Positions 7,700 to 15,618 are shown, counted from the first letter of the stretch. The stretch is 25,678 nucleotides of DNA from an uncultured bacterium (GCA_934875675.1 CAKXIK010000040.1:1-25678); one strand, 5' to 3'. Made by a program: numbers and translations. Notes: generated by a model not told the origin, from the letters alone.

Positions 7700-9052
7700 T
7701 TATTTTTTGGCGGAGGCGGCGCGAACCAATCCCTTGCCTAACCGCATCGACTGCACAAGCTGTCTGCTTGCGGGGCAAACGAATGCGCAGGAACCGCATT
7801 CCATACAAGTCATTACATTCAGTTTTTGCAGCTCATCCACGTTTTTAATCTGAACCATATGTTCAATTGAGGTGGGCATCAACTTCATCGGGCAGGCAGA
7901 AACGCAGCGGCCGCAGCGAATGCATTCACTCGGCTCGGTCAGCTCGGCATCCTCGCGGGAAAAGGCAAGAATCGCGTTATTCTGCTTGAGAACGGGCAGA
8001 CTGTCGTCTACCAGGCTCATTCCCATCATGGGGCCACCCATCAAAATTTTACCCGGAGTGCAGCTATAGCCGCCGCAGAATTCGATGACGTCTTTAATCG
8101 GCGTACCGATCGGAACGATCACGTTTTTGGCATTTGCGACTGCAGAGCCATCGACCGTAATCCGTTTGCTGACGAGCGGCATGCCGGTTTTGAGGTATCG
8201 CGAAATGAACGAAACGGAGGTGATATTGATAACAAGGCAGCCCACATCGGCGGGCAGCCCGCCCTGCGGAATTTTGCGGCCGGTACAAGCCTGCACCAAA
8301 ACCTTTTCCGCGCCCTGCGGGTATTGCGATTTGAGTGTGAGAACGCGCACATGGTTTTCCGGATCACGTGTATCGCTTTCAGCGATATCCGTTAAAATCT
8401 TGATTGCTTCGGGTTTATTGTTTTCGATCGCAATCAGTACGCGGTCAACACCCAGCATCTCCCACAGAGTATAAACGCCGGAAAGCACGTCCCACGAGTT
8501 TTCCATTGCTTCGCGGTAGTCTGCCGTAATAAACGGTTCGCATTCCGCACAGTTTACGATGATCGTATCGATGTTTTTTCCTGCGGGCACATTCAGTTTG
8601 ACCGCAGCAGGGAATCCCGCGCCGCCCAGGCCGACCAATCCGGATTCGCGCACAGCGGCAAGCAGGTCATCGAGCGTATCGCATTGTGGCGGAGTAATGG
8701 TTTCACAAGGGCGCATTTCGCCGTCGGAATCGATCACAATGGCGTCCACCATCTGACCGCCCGGCAGCTGCACCTTCGTCATTTTGGAGACTTTACCGGA
8801 GACGCTTGCGTGAATCGGCGCAGAGACAGGGCGGTCGCTATCGGCAATTTTTTGCCCGACGGCAACCGTGTCGCCGACCTTGACGATAGGAGTACATGGC
8901 GCACCCACGTGCTGCTGCATTGGAATGATTACCTGAGAAGGTGGTGGCAGGATGACGGATTCCACGTCTGACGTGTTTTTATAATGCGGAACCGGTGCAC
9001 CGCCATGGGTACGAAACGGATGCCGCGAAAAAAACAAGCCTTTTTTCTCCAT
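7700..9052 (-). CDS. rnfC: Rnf complex NADH-site subunit RnfC
   Basis: The 450-residue soluble subunit begins with the RnfC signature THGG (about 15-18), continues with a barrel-sandwich-like segment (about 45-90) and the Rossmann/FMN region with VGLGGAGFP and NCAECEP, and ends with two 4Fe-4S motifs, CIRCGRCVSACP (near 375) and CMECGSCAFVCP (near 415). It binds FMN and NAD(H) and is the cytoplasmic site of NAD+ reduction. AAGGAGGAG nine or so bases upstream makes the ATG at 9052 secure. As first gene of the operon it carries the promoter and a structured leader. The length matches the clostridial form, without the long C-terminal repeat region of enterobacterial RnfC. Confidence 0.97.
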   Translation of the reverse strand: MEKKGLFFSRHPFRTHGGAPVPHYKNTSDVESVILPPPSQVIIPMQQHVGAPCTPIVKVGDTVAVGQKIADSDRPVSAPIHASVSGKVSKMTKVQLPGGQMVDAIVIDSDGEMRPCETITPPQCDTLDDLLAAVRESGLVGLGGAGFPAAVKLNVPAGKNIDTIIVNCAECEPFITADYREAMENSWDVLSGVYTLWEMLGVDRVLIAIENNKPEAIKILTDIAESDTRDPENHVRVLTLKSQYPQGAEKVLVQACTGRKIPQGGLPADVGCLVINITSVSFISRYLKTGMPLVSKRITVDGSAVANAKNVIVPIGTPIKDVIEFCGGYSCTPGKILMGGPMMGMSLVDDSLPVLKQNNAILAFSREDAELTEPSECIRCGRCVSACPMKLMPTSIEHMVQIKNVDELQKLNVMTCMECGSCAFVCPASRQLVQSMRLGKGLVRAASAKK

Positions 9053-9069
9053 TCGGGAACTCCTCCTTC

Positions 9070-9095
9070 ACAGCGCCGGAGACCCGTTGCGCTGT
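9070..9095 (-). promoter_or_regulatory. Hairpin in the rnf leader next to the ribosome site
   Basis: ACAGCGC pairs perfectly with GCGCTGT (9070-9076 with 9089-9095), and CGG/CCG can extend the helix across a two-base bulge to a GTCT loop. It ends three bases before the AGGAGG of rnfC. It may stabilise the mRNA 5' end or affect ribosome access. Function is inferred only. Confidence 0.5.
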
Positions 9096-9113
9096 TTATT
9101 GAACTACCGGTTT

Positions 9114-9142
9114 ATTATACTGCATTGGAACGGAATCAGCAA
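9114..9142 (-). promoter_or_regulatory. Promoter of the rnf operon
   Basis: A perfect TATAAT (9114-9119) lies 17 bases from a weak -35, TTGCTG (9137-9142). The start would be near 9107, giving a leader of about 55 bases. The poor -35 suggests need for an activator or other control. Confidence 0.6.
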
Positions 9143-9217
9143 GGGGTAAGACAAAACAGCTATCAAATTAGCAACAAACGGCATAATATTTTCAAAAATA
9201 TCGCGTAGTTTTATTTT

Positions 9218-9235
9218 TTGTTAAATATTTGGCAA
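9218..9235. promoter_or_regulatory. Possible Rex (NADH/NAD+ sensor) binding site
   Basis: The 18 bases read TTGTTAA-ATAT-TTGGCAA. The established Rex box of Gram-positive bacteria is TTGTTAA-N4-TTAACAA. One half-site is perfect and the other matches five of seven. It lies between the 5S terminator and rnfC, about 75 bases upstream of the proposed -35, farther than usual for a repressor site. Confidence 0.35.
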
Positions 9236-9331
9236 TGTCCCTCATTTTTTTCAATATGCATATTCGGAGTACCCAGTCATTACAAATTAATACAAAAAAC
9301 TTTGAAATCCTTAAAATTGGAATTGTATGCA

Positions 9332-9377
9332 CAAAAAAAGAACAGTTGCCATGTCCTTAAAGGTAGGCACTGTTCTT
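9332..9377 (-). terminator. Terminator of the 5S rRNA gene
   Basis: AAGAACAGT pairs with ACTGTTCTT, with inner GCC/GGC (9338-9350 with 9366-9377), followed on the minus strand by a run of seven T. It begins eight bases past the 3' end of the 5S gene. Confidence 0.9.
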
Positions 9378-9384
9378 GTAAGAT

Positions 9385-9500
<116 letters not shown>

Positions 9501-9541
9501 TATTTTTTTGTCGTTTGCGATCTCTCTCAGCGACGTATGTT

Positions 9542-9570
9542 ATTATAGCACGGTGTTTTGGAAAATGCAA
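9542..9570 (-). promoter_or_regulatory. Promoter of the 5S rRNA gene
   Basis: TTGCAT (9565-9570), a 17-base spacer ending in TGC (extended -10) and a perfect TATAAT (9542-9547). Upstream lies a run of A and T tracts that could act as an UP element. The 5S gene begins about 40 bases downstream. Confidence 0.75.
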
Positions 9571-9604
9571 GTGTTTTTTTAAAAAAATTTAAACTTTTTT
9601 TCAC

Positions 9605-9644
9605 TACCTCAAGAAATGGCGTTGAATCGCCATTTCTTGAGGTA
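9605..9644. repeat. Perfect 17-bp inverted repeat after merR
   Basis: Arms 9605-9621 and 9628-9644 are perfectly complementary (TACCTCAAGAAATGGCG and its reverse complement) around a six-base loop. It begins 15 bases past the merR stop. No T-run directly follows on either strand, so it is not a canonical terminator, although it may still end the merR transcript or protect its 3' end. Confidence 0.7.
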
Positions 9645-9658
9645 AAAGCTTTGCAAAG

Positions 9659-10486
9659 TCAGCCGTTTTTCTGCCGGTACAGATACTCTTTGACCGATTT
9701 GCTTACTAATAAAGCAACGGCAAAGACAACATTCAGGACAATTTCAATCAAACAAAAAATCACTATGCTTGGCGGATAGTTTGCAAAAACAATTGTGAAG
9801 AGGAGTTGTATGTTCACTCCTGCCGACAAAATCAGCCCGATCAGAAACAAAACGCGTGCCCAGGTTTGCCCGGAAAGCAGTGCAAGGGAACAGACAATCT
9901 GCATGATGAGCATAAAAATCGTGCTGTTTCCCTGAATCAGCGAAAAAATGCTGGCGACTACATTCAATGCGGCAATAGCAGCAATAATGATAAAACCGCA
10001 GTGTTCCATTTGAAGCTGCTTTTGCAGGAACTGACGATAAGCTGCCTCTTTGTCCTCGGGTAATTCCGGCTCAAAACGAGCAAAATCAGGGGAGATATCC
10101 GTTTCGGGCAGTCTGCGGCGGGCAGCAGGAACGCTCATGGCGCGGCCAAGCTCAGCAATGCTTTTGCAGCGGGAGAGCGCATCCGCATCCAATGCAAGTA
10201 CCTCCGCGCGGATTTCGGCTTCTTCCGCAATCCGCGTGCGGTATTCTGCAATAATTTCGGGGATCTCAGCCGGCTTCGTGCGTATTCTGCTGATTTCGTC
10301 AATCGAGAACAACATCCGGCGCAACACCGCAACGGTTCGCAGGCAATCCACATCCGCCGTAGAGTAATCGCTGTATTTGCGCCCGTTCTGACGGGAGGTC
10401 TTTGGCATAACCAGACCTTTTTCCGCGTAAAAGCGAATGGTGCGCTCGGTAAGCCCTGTCAACGCACAGACTTCTTTCATTTTCAT
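9659..10486 (-). CDS. MerR-family regulator with C-terminal membrane domain
   Basis: The 275-residue protein starts with a MerR winged-helix domain (about 1-70): MKMKEVCALTGLTERTIRFY, then the wing with NGRKYSDYS, then a segment FSIDEISRI. A charged helical linker with many Glu, Arg and Ala (about 78-115) would be the dimerising coiled coil. After a hydrophilic stretch come four hydrophobic segments (about 164-184, 189-206, 210-235 and 239-263) and a short basic tail. This predicts a DNA-binding protein fixed in the membrane, in place of the small-ligand domain of most MerR proteins. I chose the ATG at 10486, with AAAGGA nine bases upstream, over an in-frame ATG at 10600 that has no ribosome site. 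The gene stands alone, so its targets besides its own promoter are unknown. Confidence 0.85.
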   Translation of the reverse strand: MKMKEVCALTGLTERTIRFYAEKGLVMPKTSRQNGRKYSDYSTADVDCLRTVAVLRRMLFSIDEISRIRTKPAEIPEIIAEYRTRIAEEAEIRAEVLALDADALSRCKSIAELGRAMSVPAARRRLPETDISPDFARFEPELPEDKEAAYRQFLQKQLQMEHCGFIIIAAIAALNVVASIFSLIQGNSTIFMLIMQIVCSLALLSGQTWARVLFLIGLILSAGVNIQLLFTIVFANYPPSIVIFCLIEIVLNVVFAVALLVSKSVKEYLYRQKNG

Positions 10487-10613
10487 AAAATTCAGTCCTT
10501 TCTGCTGAAATTGCCGCCAGTCCCCAACCGATATCTGAACGTACACAGATTCGGCCGATTGATTTCCGCTCGGTGTGCCGCTCAGTATCCGGTCAGTCAA
10601 GCTCTATGCGTCC

Positions 10614-10644
10614 ATCATACACTCTTCCGTAAGGAAAGTGTCAA
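10614..10644 (-). promoter_or_regulatory. MerR-type promoter with 19-bp spacer
   Basis: TTGACA (10639-10644) and TATGAT (10614-10619) are separated by 19 bases, the over-long spacing typical of promoters untwisted by MerR proteins. The spacer holds an imperfect dyad, CTTTCC-ttac-GGAAGAG. The regulator gene lies directly downstream, so autoregulation is likely. The leader would be about 120 bases. Confidence 0.6.
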
Positions 10645-10674
10645 GCTTTTTTCAATAAAATAAAAATAAACAAG

Positions 10675-10707
10675 AAAAAAGCGGCAGGAAAAGCGAATCC
10701 CTGCCGC
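10675..10707 (-). terminator. Terminator of the degV pair
   Basis: GCGGCAGG pairs with CCTGCCGC around an eleven-base loop (10681-10707), followed on the minus strand by TTTTTTC. It lies 13 bases past the stop of the downstream degV gene. Confidence 0.9.
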
Positions 10708-10719
10708 AAAACAATCAAA

Positions 10720-11571
10720 TTATTTGGTTACGAACAGAATACCGAGGGTATTGGGGCCGCAGTGGGTGGAAACGGTGCTGCCCGCCTGTGTGACAAGAAT
10801 TTCATCAAACGATTGATATTTCTGGATTTCCTTGCGCACAAAATCGATATCCGACCCATTCGTCATGCCGGAATGAGTAATGAAGATGCGGTGAAGGTCA
10901 ATATCGCTGCGCCCATTGAGCTTGAATTCCACATATTTTTGAAGGCAGGTGCGAAGGTCGCCGCGATATTTTTTTTCCACGCTCATCTGACCGTCCACAA
11001 CGTCAATACCCGGCTTTAAATGCAGCATGTTGGCTCCCAAACGTGCTACACCGGAGCAACGGCCGCCCTTCCACAGATATTCCAGCGTATCAATAATAAA
11101 GCTGGCGCGTACTTTTTCACGCATGACTTCAATTTCGGCAAAAACATCGGCAGCATCCATTCCCTGTGCCGCCAGTTCGGCAGCATGAAGAACCTGAAGA
11201 CCGATTCCGGTGGAAAGATTACGTGAATCCACCACAAAAACATCAGAAAAGCTTTCCGCAGCAATTTTAGCATTTGCAAAGGAGGCGGAAAAATCGGAAC
11301 TGATTGCAAAACAAATCACCGCATAGCCTGCATTGACCCAGCGCTGAAACTGGTGCGCATACTCGTCCGGTGTGGGGGCGGCAGTTTTGGGCAGCTTTTT
11401 GGTTTTGCTGTAGTAAGCGTATAGATCATCCGGAAAAACATTGATGCCATCAGCAAATGAATGCTCTCCAAGGGTAACTGTCAGCGGCACCAGCTCGATT
11501 TCATAGCTTTTTTGCAGCTCCGGGGAAAGATCACAGGTGCTGTCAGAAATAATTTTGATCTTTTTAGGCAT
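10720..11571 (-). CDS. DegV family fatty-acid-binding protein (downstream paralogue)
   Basis: The 283-residue protein begins KKIKIISDSTCDLS, the DegV/FakB opening, and carries the conserved segments FPDDLYAYY, CFAISSDFSASFANA and FIIDTLEYLWKGGRCSG. DegV proteins bind a single fatty acid, and FakB members present it to the kinase FakA for phosphorylation and entry into phospholipid synthesis. The ATG at 11571 is preferred because it matches its neighbour's start. A TTG-initiated frame seven codons longer is also open, but its start overlaps the likely ribosome site GGAAGGG. It is the second gene of a tandem pair of equal length, 69 bases downstream of its paralogue. No fakA is nearby. Confidence 0.92.
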   Translation of the reverse strand: MPKKIKIISDSTCDLSPELQKSYEIELVPLTVTLGEHSFADGINVFPDDLYAYYSKTKKLPKTAAPTPDEYAHQFQRWVNAGYAVICFAISSDFSASFANAKIAAESFSDVFVVDSRNLSTGIGLQVLHAAELAAQGMDAADVFAEIEVMREKVRASFIIDTLEYLWKGGRCSGVARLGANMLHLKPGIDVVDGQMSVEKKYRGDLRTCLQKYVEFKLNGRSDIDLHRIFITHSGMTNGSDIDFVRKEIQKYQSFDEILVTQAGSTVSTHCGPNTLGILFVTK

Positions 11572-11600
11572 TGGAAACGAAGTCCCTTCCAAAATGTATT

Positions 11601-11635
11601 ATGCGAATTGCCATTCAAGGTTTTGCAGTTCGCAT
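11601..11635 (-). other. Hairpin between the two degV genes
   Basis: ATGCGAA (11601-11607) pairs with TTCGCAT (11629-11635), with a further GC/GC step inside a two-base mismatch. No T-run follows. It could modulate the ratio of the two messages or be a processing point. Confidence 0.4.
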
Positions 11636-11640
11636 TTGTG

Positions 11641-12492
11641 CTATCGCACGGAGAAAACAACGGACATGGTATTAGGCCCGCAATGGGTAGAGATCGTACT
11701 GCCGGCGCGGGCGATCAAAAGCTCGTCAAATTTTTGCAGCTTTAAAATATGTTTGCGAGCCATTTTAATCATTGATTCGTCCGTCATGCCGGAATGAGTT
11801 AAAAATGCACGGTGCAGGTCAATATCCGTTCGCCCTGCAAGCTTGTCGTCCAGATAATGTTCTACGCAGACGGGAAGTGTGCCGCGGTATTTTTTTGTGA
11901 CAATCATTTTGCCGTTTTCCACTTCGATGCAAGGACGAAGGTGGAGTAAATTAGCTCCGAGCGCTGCAACACCGGAGCAGCGGCCGCCCTTCCATAAATA
12001 CTGCAGGGTGTCAATGATAAAGCTGGCACGAATCTTTTCCCGCATCGCCTGAATTTCATCAAAAATATCAGCGGCAGCAATTCCTTTTTCGGCAAGCTCG
12101 GCGGCTTGCAGTACCAAAAGCCCGATGCCGGTCGTCAGATTGCGGGAATCGATGACAAATACATCCGGGTAATCCTGTGCGGCAAGTCGAGCATTGGGAT
12201 AGGAAGCAGAAAATTCAGAGCTGATGGTGAAGCAAATTACGGCATAACCCCAATCTGTCCAATAGCGAAACCGGTCTGCGAATGCAGCAGGCGAGGGTGC
12301 CGAAGTTTTGGGCAAACGGTGTGTGTTCTGGTAATAATGATAAAGATCATCCGGGAAAACGGTGATTCCGTCCTGAAACGATTCATCACCAAGGGAAATA
12401 ATCAGCGGAACGATTTCAATCTGATGCTGTTCGAGCAATTCCCTCGGGATATCACTGGTGCTGTCGGAAATAATCTTGATCTTTTTTGCCAT
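11641..12492 (-). CDS. DegV family fatty-acid-binding protein (upstream paralogue)
   Basis: The 283-residue protein is a close paralogue of the next gene and has the same length. It begins KKIKIISDSTSDIP and shares FPDDLYHYY, CFTISSEFSASYPNA and FIIDTLQYLWKGGRCSG. The differences are scattered and largely conservative, as expected from an old tandem duplication with both copies kept under selection. Paralogous FakB proteins elsewhere prefer saturated or unsaturated fatty acids, so the pair may split substrates, which is inference. The ATG at 12492 has AAAGGA ten bases upstream. An open frame extends 35 codons further upstream without a ribosome site and is not favoured. It is the first gene of the pair. 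Confidence 0.92.
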   Translation of the reverse strand: MAKKIKIISDSTSDIPRELLEQHQIEIVPLIISLGDESFQDGITVFPDDLYHYYQNTHRLPKTSAPSPAAFADRFRYWTDWGYAVICFTISSEFSASYPNARLAAQDYPDVFVIDSRNLTTGIGLLVLQAAELAEKGIAAADIFDEIQAMREKIRASFIIDTLQYLWKGGRCSGVAALGANLLHLRPCIEVENGKMIVTKKYRGTLPVCVEHYLDDKLAGRTDIDLHRAFLTHSGMTDESMIKMARKHILKLQKFDELLIARAGSTISTHCGPNTMSVVFSVR

Positions 12493-12615
12493 CCGGAAAA
12501 ATTCCTTTCTTTCGCATGGTGCCGTTTTCATTCGGAACGCCTGCTGCCGCAAAACCCGGTAAACAGAGCGTTCGGCTGCACACGAAAAGAGCCGCAATGC
12601 AACCAGTTAGTTTTT

Positions 12616-12644
12616 AGTCTATCATGAAGAAAAGTAAAACGCAA
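12616..12644 (-). promoter_or_regulatory. Promoter of the degV pair
   Basis: TTGCGT (12639-12644), 17 bases, and TAGACT (12616-12621) preceded by TGA as an extended -10. The -35 lies within the descending arm of the terminator of the upstream gene pepC. The leader would be about 115 bases. Confidence 0.5.
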
Positions 12645-12667
12645 TATTTTTGCAAGAAAAATTGCGT
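12636..12667 (-). terminator. Probable terminator of pepC
   Basis: ACGCAAT pairs with ATTGCGT (12661-12667 with 12639-12645), and an inner TTTT/AAAA can extend the helix past a bulge. Four T follow on the minus strand. It starts five bases past the pepC stop. The stem is AT-rich and the T-run short, so read-through into degV is possible. Confidence 0.55.
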
Positions 12668-12671
12668 CGGA

Positions 12672-14009
12672 TCAGCGCGCAAGAGAACCCATCGGATCCC
12701 ACGGATCCAGTGCAATTGGCTGAGAATCATACTCCGCGAGTTCTTCGGAAGTCAGATATTTTTTGTTTACGACCACCTGATACAAATATTCGTCAAACCA
12801 TGCATCACTCATGACAAGATATCCATCGTGACCGGTATCCTTGCCCCAGCTGTTTTCCACGCGCCAGCGATTCGGTTTTCCGTTCTCGTCCAGATTGACG
12901 CCCTGAAATACCATGGCATGTGTCAGCAGACTTTGACCGTAATCCAGTCGTTCGCTTTTAGTCATAGAAAAATCGGTTCCAAAAAGCAACTCCGGTTCAT
13001 AAGCAGTCAAATCGAGAATACCTTCATCGCGCACGGAACATTTGCCCACATCGCAGCCAAACCAGACGGGAGAACCATCCTTCATTTGTGCAATTGCAGC
13101 ACGTTTGAGAGATTCACAGGGAAGGTTGACATAACGAATCGCTTTTCCTTCTTCCACGTTTCCCAAAAATTTAACAGTGAAGCTGCGGTGAAGCGGCTTG
13201 TTCTCAGTAGGCGCGTTTATAACACTCACATAATCATCCAGATCAATGCCTACATATTTATCATAAAAACTTTGCGGAGTCAGGTTTCGGTCGCAAATAA
13301 ATTCATTGTCCTTGCTGCGAAGCTCCAGGTCAAAGGTTTCGGGCGGGCAACCAAGGCAAATACATAACATATTATATACGGTTTGCAGCATTGCATCTTT
13401 TTGTGCGCGCAGGTTGCTTTCCAACATGCCGTTTTTATATTCGGCACGCAGTTTGCAGGCAAATTCGCGCAGCTTGGTTGTCAGATAAAAATTGAGGTCT
13501 GCGGTATTGGAAGATACGGACGTTTCGGGCATTGCGGACTTTGGCACAAGCCCGTATTTTTTGACCAGATTGCGCAGCATATCCCATTGACCGCCATCCT
13601 GTACCGGAGAGGCAAGCAAATAGGAAACCAGACGGCTGTCTGTCGGTTCATCCAGTGTTTTTAAAATATTCTCCAGAAAATAATTGGACTTTTCAAGTTT
13701 GTCATAAAAAAGAGTGTAACTTTGTGAAAGTTCAAATTCATCCAGCTTCAGTTGCTGTATCATCGGAAAGCGGAGGCAGTTCAGCGCGGCGAACATCCAG
13801 CAACGACCGCTCTTTTTCTGGTTGGTGATGTTACCCTGATCGAGTTGAATGGAGAATTCGTGCAGTGCGCTGCGCAGAGTTTCCGGATTGCGGGCAGCGG
13901 AATTGACACCGTTCTGTGTAGCCGCATTTCTTGCAATGCGACTGATTGGTTGGGAGGTAAATTTTTGTTTCATGGCGGCTATGTTTTCCAATGTAATCGC
14001 AGTATTCAT
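12672..14009 (-). CDS. pepC: Aminopeptidase C (bleomycin hydrolase family, C1B)
   Basis: The 445-residue cytoplasmic cysteine peptidase has the catalytic Cys in QKKSGRCWMFA (Cys70, oxyanion Gln64), the catalytic His in LTHAMVFQGV (about 364) and Asn in RVENSWG (about 386). This is the full triad of the PepC/bleomycin hydrolase family, and the length matches. The family removes N-terminal residues from peptides and usually forms hexamers with an inward active-site chamber. The C-terminal end PMGSLAR, which in relatives lies in the active-site cleft, is present. AAAGGA lies twelve bases before the ATG. The gene follows manA by 41 bases and is probably the last gene of that unit. Confidence 0.96.
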   Translation of the reverse strand: MNTAITLENIAAMKQKFTSQPISRIARNAATQNGVNSAARNPETLRSALHEFSIQLDQGNITNQKKSGRCWMFAALNCLRFPMIQQLKLDEFELSQSYTLFYDKLEKSNYFLENILKTLDEPTDSRLVSYLLASPVQDGGQWDMLRNLVKKYGLVPKSAMPETSVSSNTADLNFYLTTKLREFACKLRAEYKNGMLESNLRAQKDAMLQTVYNMLCICLGCPPETFDLELRSKDNEFICDRNLTPQSFYDKYVGIDLDDYVSVINAPTENKPLHRSFTVKFLGNVEEGKAIRYVNLPCESLKRAAIAQMKDGSPVWFGCDVGKCSVRDEGILDLTAYEPELLFGTDFSMTKSERLDYGQSLLTHAMVFQGVNLDENGKPNRWRVENSWGKDTGHDGYLVMSDAWFDEYLYQVVVNKKYLTSEELAEYDSQPIALDPWDPMGSLAR

Positions 14010-14050
14010 TATGAATCAAGATCCTTTCTGCAAATCAAATTATAGATAGG

Positions 14051-15028
14051 TTAAATCGTAGTGCAAAGAATACGACCGGTGCCGCAGAGAGAATAGTCTC
14101 CGCAACCTGCGGGAAGAAATGCACATTCGCCGCGGACAAGCTGCAGGCGGGTGCTGCCGCAACGCAGTTCTGCGTCGCCATCGGTGCAAAGCAGCGCGTG
14201 GAAGCTTGATTCGTCGGCAGTAAAGTATGCTTCACAGCGCAGGTCAATTGCCGTTACCGTAAATCGGTCGCATCGGGCAAGCACCGTTGTGGTACAGCCT
14301 TCGTGTTCCACCGGAGCTTCCCGCCGGTCGGCATTCCCCGAAGGGGCAAGCCTTGTCACGTCGAGTGCCTTTTCAATGTGCAGCGGGCGCGGCTTTCCGT
14401 CCGCACCAAGCCTGCCATAGTCCGAGACGCGGTAGGTGCTGTTAGAGTTTTGCTGAATTTCAGCAATCAGGATGCCATCACCAATCGCGTGCAGCGTTCC
14501 CGCTTCGATGAAGAATACGTCGCCCTTGTGCACCGGAACCGTGTTCACCACCTCTGTGAGGGTGTTGTCCTCGATCCGGCGGCGAAATTCTTCTTTTGTA
14601 ATCTGGTGCTGAAAGCCGTAAATCAATGTTGCACCGGGGGTACAGTCCATCACATACCACATTTCGGTTTTGCCGTTTTCATGCTCCACCCGTTTGGCAT
14701 ATTCATCGTCTGGGTGAACCTGAACGGAAAGTTTGTTGGCGGCATCAATTAATTTAATCAGTACCGGAAAGCTGTCGAGCGCCTCGCAATGCGTTCCCAG
14801 TGCCGATTTTCCAGCCTTTTGAAGATAATCGGCAAGCGTCATGCCGGCACATTCGCCGCTTGCCACGATGGAAGGCCCATCCGGATGGCACGAAAGCTCC
14901 CATGCCTCGGCAACCTTGTCGAGCTCGCTTTTCATGCCGAATTCTGTTTTCAGGCGTGTGCCGCCCCACAGGTAATCTTTAAATGCCGGAGAAAGCTTGA
15001 TCGGCTCTTTTTTCAAATCGACTATCAT
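14051..15028 (-). CDS. manA: Mannose-6-phosphate isomerase, class I
   Basis: The 325-residue cupin enzyme interconverts mannose 6-phosphate and fructose 6-phosphate. The zinc ligands are visible as Gln103 and His105 in QVHPDD, Glu122 in KTEMW and His180 in AGTLHAIG. The active-site Arg is near residue 200 in STYRVSDYGR. The length fits the short Bacillota type. The start is doubtful: AAAGGA directly abuts the ATG at 15028 with no spacer, while a TTG four codons in (15016) has a twelve-base spacing and would give an N-terminus of KKEPIKLSPAF. No sugar transporter or other hexose gene adjoins. It lies between the acetyltransferase (20 bases) and pepC (41 bases). Confidence 0.94.
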   Translation of the reverse strand: MIVDLKKEPIKLSPAFKDYLWGGTRLKTEFGMKSELDKVAEAWELSCHPDGPSIVASGECAGMTLADYLQKAGKSALGTHCEALDSFPVLIKLIDAANKLSVQVHPDDEYAKRVEHENGKTEMWYVMDCTPGATLIYGFQHQITKEEFRRRIEDNTLTEVVNTVPVHKGDVFFIEAGTLHAIGDGILIAEIQQNSNSTYRVSDYGRLGADGKPRPLHIEKALDVTRLAPSGNADRREAPVEHEGCTTTVLARCDRFTVTAIDLRCEAYFTADESSFHALLCTDGDAELRCGSTRLQLVRGECAFLPAGCGDYSLCGTGRILCTTI

Positions 15029-15048
15029 TCCTTTCCAAACTCATCAAG

Positions 15049-15618
15049 TTAAAAGTCTTCTTTGGAAATATAGTAACAATACTCTGATTTTCCTTTGAAG
15101 GTGGCGGGATGTTCTAACTGACAGTCAAAAACAAATCCGCTTTTTTTCAAACATTTTTGTGCCCGCACATTATAATCTTCTGTAATGGCATATATCATAT
15201 CCGCGTTCCACTGAAAAAATCCAAATCTTAGGAGCATTTGATTTACAATACTGCCAATGCCCTTTTCCAAAAAATCTTTCTCAAAAATTGTCATATCAAT
15301 TCTCTTTATATTTTTACCGGCATGCTTTTCTTTCAGGGTCGCAAGATTCATGTCCTGAATCCAGCACTCACCAATCAACACTCCATCAACACAAATCATA
15401 AACATATATGCGCTTTGTGAGACGAAACCGTATATTTCGTTTACATCCTCACTTGTATTGGTTACGACATCATCACCTTCACACCAATACAAGATTTCTG
15501 CCCGTGTATTCCATTCGTATAATAAAGGCAAGTGTTTATCTGTCATAGGTATTAGCTTGATGAAAACATGATCTCTTGTTTCGGTAATGGTTATATTGTG
15601 TGACTGTATCAGACTCAA
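15049..15618 (-). CDS. GNAT-family N-acetyltransferase (RimL/AAC(6')-like)
   Basis: The 189-residue protein is a GCN5-type acetyltransferase. The acetyl-CoA loop is EKGIGSIVNQ (about 119-127), and the later helix has NVRAQKCLKKSGF (about 150-162), as in RimJ/RimL and aminoglycoside 6'-acetyltransferase relatives. The N-terminal region, MTDKHLPLLYEWN, is also of that kind. The substrate cannot be told from sequence. The start is unusual: the AGGAG before the gene is followed by an ATG that is out of frame and stops after two codons. The frame that encodes the family begins at TTG (15618), nine bases after GGAG. An upstream ATG at 15786 precedes the promoter and is rejected. It is probably the first gene of a unit with manA and pepC. 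Confidence 0.85.
   Translation of the reverse strand: MSLIQSHNITITETRDHVFIKLIPMTDKHLPLLYEWNTRAEILYWCEGDDVVTNTSEDVNEIYGFVSQSAYMFMICVDGVLIGECWIQDMNLATLKEKHAGKNIKRIDMTIFEKDFLEKGIGSIVNQMLLRFGFFQWNADMIYAITEDYNVRAQKCLKKSGFVFDCQLEHPATFKGKSEYCYYISKEDF

Noticed and set aside
10487..10600. A 38-codon N-terminal extension of the MerR protein
   Set aside because: The ATG at 10600 has no ribosome site and lies within about ten bases of the predicted transcription start, while the ATG at 10486 has AAAGGA and begins the MerR domain exactly.
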